A stretch of DNA of 64,000 nt from Mixophyes australis (lineage: Eukaryota > Chordata > Amphibia > Anura > Limnodynastidae): the NCBI GenBank assembly GCA_036250195.1, contig JAVHZZ010000002.1, positions 276,863,960 to 276,927,959 of the forward strand, given 5' to 3'. Each line of letters starts with the position of its first letter. Position 1 is the stretch's first letter. Below are positions 1 to 9,624 of this stretch, piece after piece. The notes below the pieces were generated by a model. The model did no database searches. It worked only from the letters and a program-made list of their open reading frames with translations, and was not told the origin of the DNA. Position numbers and translations under genes: made by a program.

Positions 1-219
1 CTTCCACATCCCCCTGATTTCTTCAGATGTTCTGTCTCCATTGTTTAGAGTTCCTGCTTGTCAAACAGGACCTGCATTCAGGTAACGGCCCCTGTTGTGC
101 ATTCAAGTGTTGGTCACTCACATTGAATAGACTTAATTAGCCTTAATGAGGACATCCTCTAGACTACACAACAGACTTACAAATGCTTATCAGAAATCAA
201 ACATATACCTTAGACATGA
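1..219. repeat. Interspersed repeat A, partial copy at window edge
   Basis: This stretch is nearly identical to 40340-40550 (for example acctgcattcaggtaac and cactcacattgaatagactt occur in both). The larger copy at about 39838-40551 suggests an LTR or other long interspersed element. The left part is cut off by the window edge. Confidence 0.7.
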
Positions 220-774
220 GTTGAAATCCCTCTAGCAAGGCTAAACAGAAAAAACACATTTTCTACCCTACACAATATCAAAAATAAGTGCATGTGCAAT
301 TATATAAATAAGCGCCCTGTACTATTTCCTTCAAATAAATTTATACCAAAAGTTATTTATCAGTGATCCAGTCACAATAGTTTAGTGGATTATTATGGTA
401 AAAAGATCATGATCATACTTCCCAACCATCCTGATTGAAGCGGGACAAAGGTATCTGCTATGCCATCCCAATTGGGACAGCTTTGTCTCGCAGGCAGGTA
501 ATTTTTGAGGTATGTCTCATTCACTGCTGCTTTACATGGCAGAGCAGCTTGTGAACGGGTGTCGTGCGCACTGGTGTCCATGGCAAAGAAGGTGCTTGGA
601 GGGGAGGAGATTACGGGGCACTCTAGCACTTCAAAAGTGCACTCCCACATATTGTTGTGGCCACGGCCCCTGTCCCAATGCTGGATACCCAAATGTTGAG
701 AGGTATGCATCATAAATTAAAATTATATTTTGTAGAAAACAGATTTTACATTTTTCCAATTCATGTTAGTATTA

Positions 775-1232
775 TGTTTAATTTTGGCAGCAAGGCTCAA
801 CAAATAATGCAAGGTTAGGGGAAATAGAGCACACCCTGTCTAGTGCTTCCATATATTTTAAAGTAGGAGAATGAAAAGCTGTTAGTATGGACTACTGTTG
901 AAGAGTTCTAGTAAACCATGTTCATGACAATGAAGAATTTAGCTACAAAACCAAACTTCTTTAAAGTTTGGGACATATGAAGGGCCAGGATACTCTGTCA
1001 AAAGCCTCTTCTGAATTCAACACTAATATTAAGAAATGTTTTGGGTTTTGAGATAGTTAATTAGGTTTATTGTTATTCTTGCGTTGTCTAGGACTTGTCT
1101 TTGCGGTAGAAGCAGATTTAAGCACTTTACTTGTACTTTAGTGGATAGTTTGAAATCTAAATTCAACAGCGAAATAGGTTTGCAGTAAGAACAGAGAGTT
1201 GGGTCCTTATCAGGTTTCACAATAATGATAAA
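775..1232 (-). mobile_element. L1-type LINE reverse transcriptase fragment
   Basis: Read on the minus strand, this segment encodes KPDKDPTLCS and KPISLLNLDFK, the fingers motif of L1 reverse transcriptases (GKDP...YRPISLLN.D.K). In shifted frames it continues to AFDRVSWPF-like and GSTRQG-like segments, matching the order LDAEKAFDRV...RGTRQG in L1 ORF2. Several frameshifts and stops make it a dead fragment. The 5' end of the fragment abuts the foldback element at 1233. It is not obviously the same L1 lineage as the element at 9625. Confidence 0.7.
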
Positions 1233-1956
1233 GCTCGGTACAAACTACAGGAAAAATAAACTATTAGCAATTTACTAACGACAGGGGAAAAAAAGAATCC
1301 TGATCAGCATTTAGATTCATGTGTACACACAATTACCTTCAGATCTGTGCTCTTCATGAGTCATAACCATCAGCGGCAAGTGACAGCTGTCCAGGGTCCT
1401 GGTGTTGGTGTCAGTTCCGTCACAGGAAGACATTCAGCCAGCAGCACCTGTCCATTGCACACAGTCTCCCAGCAGACGGGATCCAACAGACCTGCCCACT
1501 CTCCCAAGAGTTAATTCTGAAGTTAGCCCAGGCATAATGCCAACTTTGTTCCAGTAGAGCTACCACTTGTGACCAGGTGTCATGTAACATCAAGAAAGCT
1601 CTTCATTGTGGGGTACACTCTGATCTCTAACCCAGGAACCACAGCAGATGCTCCTGCCCAGCTTCCTGCATCCAGTTCGGGTTCCATATGGATACCGATG
1701 GAGTAAGTTATGTTGCTTCCCACTTCCATAAATTGTCATTCCAGTTCTGCAGAGTGCATACACACTGCAGAATTGGAATGACATTGTTTCATCGATCGAG
1801 TTTAGTTTAAAAATCTGGATCAACAATTTCATGTGCTTTGGAACAATAATCATTTATCGTTCCAGGGCAAACACTACTGTGATATCGGGCCAATCAGTCG
1901 TTTATCGTCTGATTGGCCCAATAATTGGCTAAAAACACAGCAGTGTGTACCCAGCC
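1233..1956. mobile_element. Nonautonomous DNA transposon (TIR foldback family B)
   Basis: The ends gctcggtacaaactacag and ctgtg-like cagtgtgtacccagcc form imperfect terminal inverted repeats. The same ends and interior recur at 19824-20259 (shared segments include tgtgctttggaacaat and the ttggaat/tgacatt block). There is no transposase ORF. Two internal hairpins are visible: attccagttctgcagagtg pairs with cacactgcagaattggaat near 1739-1783, and gggccaatcag pairs with ctgattggccc near 1887-1921. The superfamily is not assigned. Confidence 0.6.
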
Positions 1957-2576
1957 TTGTTTTTTAGCATTGGTAGTGTCAGGGAGGAGTTGTTACTCAT
2001 TTAACGTTTTATTGAATAGTGGTTAGTTGGGGCGCAAGGATTTGGGCCAGAATGTTGTAATAAACCATTCATTTAGGGATCACTTGCAAAACAAATCGTC
2101 AACTCTGCCAGAGTTTTAATGAGTTGTTTCGGTATGCTTGTATGTTCTGTCCAGTCTGTTTATTTGTGATGTTAGGACCTGTTGGTATTGTTAAACTGAA
2201 ACTTTTTGTGGTATGGCGCAAAACTAATGATTTTGCCTACAATAGCTGCTTTGTGAGTTTCCCATACTGTAGCAATGAAAGTATTTTAAGTCTTTTTAAG
2301 AGTGTCAGAAATTATCTTAAATTGAGGACTTTATTCTCCAAGTAAAATGTCCTCTGTGAGCTTGTTAGCAAACTGATGCGTGGTATGACAAAGTAATAGA
2401 TTACAGTTTATAATTAGTTGCAATGTGCGTCAATCTGAAAATATATCAACTGTCTAGTATGAACAGAGTGGGCTGATAAAGAGTATGAAGTATTTTGTTG
2501 TTGTGACACAGATTCTACAGATTAAGTAAGGCATGATTCTTTGACACGTGTACTTGCAACTTTATAACATACACAC

Positions 2577-2614
<38 letters not shown>

Positions 2615-2649
2615 CATACACATATATACATACACATATATATATACAT

Positions 2650-2697
<48 letters not shown>

Positions 2698-2706
2698 ACA
2701 CACACA
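2577..2706. repeat. (TA)n/(CA)n microsatellite
   Basis: About 130 bp of alternating purine-pyrimidine sequence: long ta runs are interleaved with catacaca-type stretches. The apparent reading frames through it (Y-I-H-T repeats) are by-products of the simple repeat. Confidence 0.95.
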
Positions 2707-3750
2707 GACATGGGGTTACGAACTTTAATTTCTGTAATTAGTTCAATCTCTGTATGTAGGAAATCTATATCTTGATCGAGACTGTGCCTTAAATTAATTT
2801 CAAGCAAAGAGACATGTGCACTTATAGAAATAATTTCAGATAAGCGATGGCAACTATCATTACTGTATTGCTGATACATAATGTTGTACCACCATGTACC
2901 ATGCCGCTGGGGTAGCTCAGGGAGCCCCATTGAAAACCCGCCATTCTCAGTGATGGAATTTATCTATTCACCAGTAGCCTAATTCTACCAGTGAAAGGAG
3001 GAAGTGCTATGCGCATAGCTCTTTGACCTGGAGAGGGATCCGGCAAAACCAGAAAGGCTTCAGCTGGGTCCCCTGTTAAGGCTAGTAATGCCATTCTAAT
3101 CCCAATAAGCTTTTTGCAGCTTAATAAATTGCCTAATACAAGTGTTCTCATAGAGGTCTATAAGGGCCGCAATAAGCGATGGTAAATAGGTTAAGGGCAG
3201 AGAAATCTCTGATGTCTCCAACTTTAACCCTTTATTAATTTTAATGCAGTCATTTTGGTTCTTCACTGCTGGTTAAATGCCAACCCCTCCTCCTCACACC
3301 GTAGTGTAACTCTTCTGCACAAGAATGTTTTAAATCCACAGTGAGAGCTTGGTGCAAAAGAATATCCGCCTTAGTGGGCATATCTGTACTGGTGTATGAT
3401 TCCAATGCAGAGTGCTTCCATGGTAGTAGGAGGACCTCAGCTGGTGCTATGGATTCATTCTGAGGCGAGAACTGTATTAATGGCTTTACCCTTGAGCCCT
3501 TAGTGTAATAACGAATATCTTTGATTTACAGTTATACAACTGACATGTAACTATAACATGTATACTGGGTCTTTCTAAAGTCAAACACAGTGCAGTGAAG
3601 TTCTTTGACCAGGACAGGATGAATATTAGCGTGTTACCTTTACCTGAAATTATATTTTTTTATTTTTCTGTAAAGAACCATTACTGCATGTGACACACAC
3701 ATTTAGATAGATTCTGATAACACAGACAAGCAGCTTTTTGAAAACTAAAG
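2707..3750. other. Intron sequence without recognised features
   Basis: I see no exon, complete transposon or tandem array here. Short open frames lack supporting motifs. The A/T content and scattered stops are typical of intron. Confidence 0.5.
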
Positions 3751-4019
3751 CTGGCCCCACATACTGTGATCTTTCCAGGGACCAGAGCTGCGCAACAAAA
3801 TCATAGGTGGCCAAATTGGATGGGATCTGCCTGTTAATAAAGAAGAAACCTTCCTGGCACTACTGGGGCCTTTAATTGCAGTTGGAAGATATAGAGATTG
3901 ATGATGGTCATTTTCTGTCCCAATTTTTCAACCTATTGAATACCGATCCTATGATTTTTATAGGAATTTTTTCTATCAGGCTTTGTTTTGATTTTTAATA
4001 GAGCAGTATATGTGGTCAG
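3751..4019. mobile_element. Short foldback element (MITE-like) next to exon
   Basis: The end ctggccccacatactg (3751-3766) pairs with the complement of 4004-4019, which reads ctgaccacatatactg, matching 13 of 16 bases. The 269-bp interval has no ORF. It ends 24 bp from the donor splice site of exon 4044-4140. The superfamily is unknown. Confidence 0.45.
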
Positions 4020-4043
4020 TATAACCAAAAAACTTCCCCTTAC

Positions 4044-4140
4044 CTGGCTCTTCCAACCACTACGGTCTGTGCCCAAGGCCGCATTATTTCCATGAAAGAT
4101 CCATGGTCAAAGAATCCACTTAAAATTTTTCCTTTCTGAC
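4044..4140 (-). CDS. ACACA/ACACB: Acetyl-CoA carboxylase, carboxyltransferase exon (fifth, last in window)
   Basis: Ninety-seven bases encode the rest of a split codon, then [15 protein letters not shown] through VVVGRA, and the first two bases of an arginine codon. On the minus strand the acceptor is attcctttag and the donor is gtaagg. FFDHGSF and [11 protein letters not shown] are conserved ACC blocks; the residues after QKG differ from mammalian ACC (KIL where I remember QWL). The next exon, expected to begin LGGIPVG, is not found between 1 and 4043 and must lie left of the window. A small foldback element begins 24 bp past the donor site. Confidence 0.95.
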
Positions 4141-4603
4141 CTAAAGGAATATAAGGGGGAAAAAAATATACATTTATTTATATCTAGTGTACTAGTGTCA
4201 CAATATGGTGTGCAAAACAGATTGTACATCTAAAACAAAATAAAAAGACTGTAAAGTAACATATATTGTAGAATTAAATAAAAATAAATGAAAGGGTTCC
4301 TTAGAGCGCCTCACATATGATTGCCGGTCAAAACTCTTTGAACTTCAAATATACACTTGTTGAAAAAATATCTATATAAAAATCAAGAGCATGTAAAGAT
4401 TAGAGTGCTATCAATCACAAATATATAAATAAATAAAACTTATATTTGATCTCTTGACGAGGTGTTCCCCAATAGGATTCTCAATGGTGTGATCCAAACA
4501 TGAAAAACAAAAATAATTTGAACATAATAGTGTAATATTGTGTGAATTAATCTACATATATAATAAACATCTGAAGTATATAGTCTGTTATTTTTTTTGT
4601 TTC

Positions 4604-5155
4604 TATTAAAGTAATTTTATCGTTTTCCAATAAGCATTGTCTAAGCGATTTCTTGTGTTTCCAAAACACAAACAATTTATATAGCAGATGCAAAAGTTTT
4701 AACAGTTCAATACATAATTAGAATACAGTACAGCCGATAGCAAATACATACATACCGCCGCGCCCTTCGGTGCGCTCCGCTGGTACCAGCTACAGTACTT
4801 CACTTCAGAAGACTGTGGTCAGAGATGACTGGGGTAGCTGGTCCCAGGGAGCTTGTATATATACACCCAGTGCTACAGAGAAAACAATACAGATGATGTG
4901 GCTTGCTTCTATAGGTCCAGGCTTCAGGATGGTCCAGTGTAATGCAGGTCACAGGCCAGTTCAAACAACTCCCTCCAAGGGTGGGGGTCAACATTCCAGA
5001 TGGTTCTCCCGCCCAGAAACCAGTTTAAGCTAGTCTATTTACAATACATAGTTAGCAACATTTTAAACATTTATTCCCTAACATCGCTATCTAGAGAATG
5101 CAACGTGCGATTCCTTCGGCGAATGAACCGGACAACTGCGGATGAATAGGGGATT
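4604..5155 (-). repeat. LTR-like interspersed repeat, truncated copy
   Basis: The reverse complement of this interval aligns with 35310-35870 over its whole length. Landmarks shared between the two include attaaagtaattntatcg at one end, tgcaaaagtttaacagttc, and ggcttgcttctataggtcca. The alignment stops near 5155, so this copy lacks roughly 320 bp present in 34996-35871. On the minus strand it carries an AATAAA-like signal about 80 bp from its end, as expected of an LTR. Confidence 0.65.
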
Positions 5156-5169
5156 TTAAACTAGGCTTC

Positions 5170-5757
5170 AGGGGCGGAGGGGAAAGCAAGTATTTATGTG
5201 ATAGACATTGAGAGTAGTAAGGAGGACCTTAACAAGAGATAAGTGGGTGGAGAGGGGGAAAGGAATCAGCCGATAATGAGAGGCCCTTTTTAAAGCAAAA
5301 ATAAATACCTAAGGGAGGCAATAGACTTAAGTGTATGCTTGCAAATGCAAGAAGCCTGACAGGTAAAATGGGGGAGTTAGAACTAGTAGCAATGAATGAG
5401 CAGTATGATATTATAGGTATTCGGAGACCTGATGGGATGATACACATGACTGGGTAGTCAACTTGGAAGGCTATTCTCTCTTCAGGAGGAATAGGGTGTC
5501 TTTATATTAAGCCAGAGTTAAAACCAAGTATTCAGGAAGTTATTTACGAGAATATTGTTGATAATATAGAGGCATTGTGGGTGGAAATATCCAGCGGAGG
5601 AAAAAGTTCAAAGAAGTTGCTGATAGGGATATGCTATAAACCGCCAGATATTAGTATGATTGAGGAAGTCCAACTTCTACAGCAAATTGAAAAGGTTACA
5701 CAACTAGGTCAAATTTTAATTATGGGGGATTTTAATTATTCATACATTGATTGCAGT
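5170..5757 (+). pseudogene. CR1-type LINE, endonuclease segment
   Basis: The plus strand encodes a decayed apurinic-type endonuclease of a CR1/L2-like LINE: LANARSLTGKMGEL, YDIIGI, ALWVEI, LLIGICYKPP and ILIMGDFN appear in the order found in CR1 ORF2. The W-I-Q-R region has an in-frame stop near 5455. Coding stops at 5757, where a foreign block begins. It resumes at about 6952 with later CR1 sequence, so 5170-5757 and 6952-8168 are two parts of one broken copy. The left boundary is approximate. Confidence 0.75.
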
Positions 5758-5872
5758 ACCAATAGGCTGCAGGTGATAATGAGGAAGCCAGGTGAATGAG
5801 CTAGGAGAAACAGACTGGACAGGTGAGGCATAATATAGAAATGACAGCATGAACTGAGGGCAGATTCTGACA
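5758..5872 (-). mobile_element. Fragment of an LTR (same family as 55737-56851)
   Basis: This 115-bp piece is nearly identical to 56737-56851, the end of a 1.1-kb LTR, including the terminal gattctgaca. It starts abruptly at accaataggctg inside the LTR and directly abuts the CR1 coding sequence. The following 80 bp of ctatc-rich sequence (5873-5952) are also shared with 56852-56930. Confidence 0.75.
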
Positions 5873-5952
5873 GAGAACAGACCTAACTGATCCTATCTAA
5901 TACCTATCTTATCTATCTAGCTAATCTATCTGCCTATCTGATCTACCTTAAC

Positions 5953-6951
5953 CCTAGGTTCCCAAACTGTGCGCCGCGACTCCCAGGGGTGCCGCGGCCA
6001 GAATGAAGAAGAAAGTAAACAAAAAAAAAAAAAAACCTACCAATCCGGCGGCGCCCGGGACCCAGCATCCTCCTCTCTCCTCGCTTCTCACTGAATGTCG
6101 GGCGTAATGACGTCCTCACGCCCGACAGTCAGTGACAAGTGGCAGGAGAGAGGATGGGGGCACCGCCGAATTGGTAAGACAGAAAAAAAGACATAAGTAA
6201 TAGAAGAAAGGTCAAGTATGGTAAGTAAAGAAATGGAGGGGAATGGTGATAGGAAACAGCTATGAAGGGGCAAAAGAATGAAAGAGGGAGCAGATCGAGG
6301 ATGCAGAAGGGGCAGAGCGAGTGAATGCAGAAGGGGCAGAGCTAGTGAATGCAGAGGGGGCAGAGCGAGTGAATGCAGAGGGGGCAGAGCGAGTGAATGC
6401 AGAGGGGGCAGAGAGAGTGAATGCAGAGGGGGCAGAGCGAGTGAATGCAGAGGGGGCAGAGCGAGTGGATGCAGGGGCCACAGAGTGTGCGGATGCAGGG
6501 GACACAGAGTGTGTGGATGCAGGGGACACAGAGTGTGTGGAGCTGAAGGAGGGCACAGAGTGTGCGGAGCTGAAGGAAGGCACAGAGTGTGTGGAGCTGA
6601 AGGAGGGCACACAGTGTGTGGAGCTGAAGGAGGGCACAGAGTGTGTGGTTGAAGGGGGCACAGAGAGAGTGGAGATAAAAGAGGTCACAGTGTGATTTAG
6701 CTGTAAATTATTCTTTGACAGAAATATAATTGAAAAAAATATATATAAATATTCTTTTCCCCTGTATTTATGTGTATTATTTTTGCATACAACTAAATAA
6801 GTTTTTCTGTCCTGACCTAAATACTTATTATGTTTTTTTGCCCCATCTACTTATAAAATGGGACTGCTCTGTAATTATTTTGGAAGGGTGCCTTGAAAAA
6901 ACTATGGAGTCTCTAAGAGTGCGGTGAACTGCAAAATTTTGGGAACCACTG
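5953..6951. mobile_element. hAT-type nonautonomous element, copy 1, with minisatellite
   Basis: The left end cctaggttcccaaactgt and the right end ttttgggaaccactg are terminal inverted repeats of the same family as 41609-42956, where an 8-bp target duplication supports a hAT assignment. The interior holds a decayed palindrome around 6035-6170 (arms cctcctctctcc / ggagagaggat; inner tcgggcgt / acgcccga). It then holds a purine-rich tandem array at 6290-6690 with about 24-bp units (cagagggggcagagcgagtg) that drift to acagagtgtgtggagc units. No transposase is present. The long ORFs on both strands across the array are artefacts of the repeat period being divisible by three. Confidence 0.75.
6290..6690. 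repeat. Minisatellite (about 24-bp units) inside hAT-type element
   Basis: Roughly 16 head-to-tail units: first gaatgcagagggggcagagc-type, then gatgcaggggacacagagtg-type, then ggagctgaaggagggcacag-type. The unit changes in blocks along the array, which indicates local expansion of variants. Confidence 0.85.
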
Positions 6952-8168
6952 GTATAAGGGATCAACTAGGACTTTAAACTTTAGAAAGGCAAATTTTAAT
7001 ATGCTAAAGGAGTCTATAAAGTGCATAGACTGGGACAAAGTTTTTGAAGGAAAAAATATGGAAGAAAAGTGGGCTGTCTTTAAAATGTTGTTGGAAACAT
7101 ACACGTATACGGTTCCGTGCTTGGGCCACACCTTTTTAATATATTTATTAATGACCTTGGTGATGGTTTAGAGAGTAAAGTTTCTATTTTTGCAGATGAC
7201 ACTTAACTCTGTAAGGTAATAAAATCAGAGCAAGATGTAGCTTCTCTGAAGGATTGGGTGGCCAAATTGAATATGAGATTTAACACAGATAAATGTAAGG
7301 TTATGCATTTAGGGATCAAAAACCAAAACGCAATCTATAAATTAAATGGAATTAATTTAGGGGAATCTATAATGGAAAAGGATTTGGGAGTGCTCATAGA
7401 CAGTAAACTAAGCAATAGTGCTCAATGTCAAGCAGCAACTGCAAGGGAAAATAAAGTATTGACATGCATAAAAAGGGGCAGAGATGCAAGGGAAGACAGT
7501 GTAATTTTGCCACTGTATAAATCGTTGGTAAGATCTCATCTTGAATATGCAGTACAGTTCTGGGCACCACTCTATAAAAAAAGATAATTTGGAACTAGAA
7601 AGGGTTCAGAGAAAGGCGTCAAAATTGATAAAGGGTATGGAGTCATTAAGTTATAAGGAAAGGTTAGCCAGTTTAGGCATGTTTACTTTAGAAAAGAGGC
7701 ATCTAAAAGGAGATATGATTACTATGTACAAATACATTAAAGGTCAATACATTCATGGGAACTTTTTACCACAAGGACTATACACAGGACACGCGGTCAC
7801 CCCCTAAAGTTAGGGGAGAGGAAATTGCACAACCAGCAAAGGAAGGGGTTTTTTACAGTAAGGGCAGTCAAGATATGAAATTTATTGCCAGGGAAGGTTG
7901 TGTTGGCAGATTCAAGAGATATGTTTAAGAAAGGGTAGCGGAAAAGTGTATCCATGGATACAACCGTTAATTAAAATTAAGTATAGTAGTGGATATAGGG
8001 TAAAAATAGGACTGCAATATTGGGTCTGGGGGCATTTTCACAATTGAAACAGATTGACGGTTGTTTACTCTGGATCAATTTCAAATATAAGTGCAGGATT
8101 GCAGGAGATCCAAAATAGGTTGAACTTGATGGACTGGTCTCTTTTTTCAACCTCATCAACTATGTTAC
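6952..8168 (+). pseudogene. CR1-type LINE, reverse transcriptase C-terminal part and 3' end
   Basis: The segment first encodes RTLNFRKANFNMLKESIK and KMLLETYTYTVP, the linker after the endonuclease. It then jumps near 7115 to GPHLFNIFINDLGDGL and FADDT, skipping the first half of the reverse transcriptase. It continues with MRFNTDKCKVMHLG, KDLGVLID, ILPLYKSLVRSHLEYAVQFW, a frameshift, then LERVQRKASKLIKGMESLSY. The 3' end aacttgatggactggtctct...caactatgttac is typical of CR1/L2-type LINE tails. The internal deletion and stops make it dead. A related fragment is nested at 12176-15939. Confidence 0.85.
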
Positions 8169-8860
8169 AGGCAGATTTATTATTTTGCTCATAGATACTA
8201 CAAAAGATCTGCTAAGTAGATACAATTTTAACAAAATGCAGAGATCTAAATCTGGTCATACACGTTAAGATTCTGCTGCTTATTATGAGCACTGAGCAAC
8301 AAAATAAGAGTCCAAATTAAACCCACACTAAAATCGTCAAACTTGACAAAATCTCTCCTTCAGGTGCTTGACAGTCAATCCTCCAGCATCATTGGGGCCA
8401 ATTACTGCGGGTGTGCCACAAATTGCAGCAGTCTTGGAACAAAAGCCACTCAGAAGCAACTATGTTAGGTTTGTCATTGAAGCTAGCTAACATAATTGTC
8501 TTGCCATTAGGTACCTGCCATACACCTTAATGGACTTGGCTGGAGAGCAGAGGGAATAGGAGCACTGTCTCCAGATGAATTTAGCTGCATTACACTGCCA
8601 TACTAATACTTATAAACAGCACCTGTGTGAACAGCATTACTTCTCATGCATTCAGGTATTGTATCATCATTGGCGCCCAGCACACCTCAGTCGCAATATC
8701 AATCTGGTGCACTGAGCCCCAAGTTGTCAGATTAACCACTACAGTCTGTACTTGTAAACTAACCAATATTCCTGACTGTTCTGATAACATTATGACCTTT
8801 GCTTTGACTCTGACCACAATTATTAAATATGATTATCTATTTTCTTGGATTAATACATTT
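8169..8860. other. Intron sequence, possible decayed foldback element
   Basis: The motif ggtcatacacgttaagattc near 8266 and gccatacaccttaatgg near 8517 hint at inverted ends of a small transposon, but the match is weak. Nothing else is recognisable. Confidence 0.3.
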
Positions 8861-9080
8861 ACAGTCCATAAATATTGGGACATCTACACAATTCTCATAT
8901 TTTGGGCTCTATACACCACCACAATGGATTTGAAATGAAACTAACAAGATGTGCTTTAACTGCAGACTTTCAGCTTTAATTTGAGGGTATTTACATCCAA
9001 ATCAGGTGAACTACAGGAATTACAACATCAACATATGTGGCTAACTGTAGTTTATGGGGTTCAAAAGCCTTTTAAATTAT
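8861..9080. mobile_element. Tc1-like transposon end fragment
   Basis: The sequence acagtccataaatattggga, followed by ttggctct-like, then ctttcagctttaatttgagg and tatttacatccaaatcagg, resembles the terminal part of a widespread fish and frog Tc1-like element (cataattattgggaca...cagctttaatttgagggtatttacat). The transposase and the second end are absent. The family match is from memory. Confidence 0.5.
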
Positions 9081-9607
9081 ACTGTGTTGTTTTAAAGATA
9101 TAGACAAGTGTCACACCTACTACCACTAGTCACATGGAAGTATGAGGGCGACGCTAGTGTGGCACAATCTTCTCAACTTCAATTAAAATAAATGCTTATC
9201 TAAAAGAAAGCACATTTATCTGTATCTCACAGGTCAGTGGCTTGAATACTGTACCAAATCCTACTAAACCATTATCAGATTTTTTAACAAAGAATGAGGG
9301 TCAGAAAGCAGTATTTGCATTAATCATGCGGCTAAACATTGTATGATGAACTGAAAAAAGGGGAAAAAATATGTTGGCGACAACTGTACTTTTTTATGAT
9401 TGCAATGCTCACATTACACGCTCATGCCTCTTGGAAGAGCAATAGGCCGAGACGCAGCACAAAATTATCTTTGATGGTGCCCACAATTGCACCAAATTGC
9501 ATAGGTGTGCGGAGAGATATCTACAGAGGAGAAGTTTTAATCGTTGTTAAATAATAAACTGAGTGATACTGATATGGTAAGCGCTTACGTTTTACCAACA
9601 GCATTGT

Positions 9608-9624
9608 TACAGTACAGTAAAATT
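9608..9624 (+). repeat. 17-bp direct repeat, left copy (candidate L1 target duplication)
   Basis: The 17-mer tacagtacagtaaaatt is repeated exactly at 17841-17857, just after the A-rich 3' end of the L1 element. This fits a target site duplication from target-primed integration. A weak ORF1-like reading frame runs across it, which is the argument against. Confidence 0.6.

Noticed and set aside
1..4043. The next ACC exon (expected to begin LGGIPVG)
   Set aside because: I read the minus strand through 1-4043 and found no matching coding block with splice sites; it lies outside the window.
6088..6695. Long overlapping ORFs on both strands with repeated short peptides
   Set aside because: They lie entirely in the minisatellite of hAT-type copy 1; a unit length divisible by three keeps frames open. 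They have no start context, domain or splice support.
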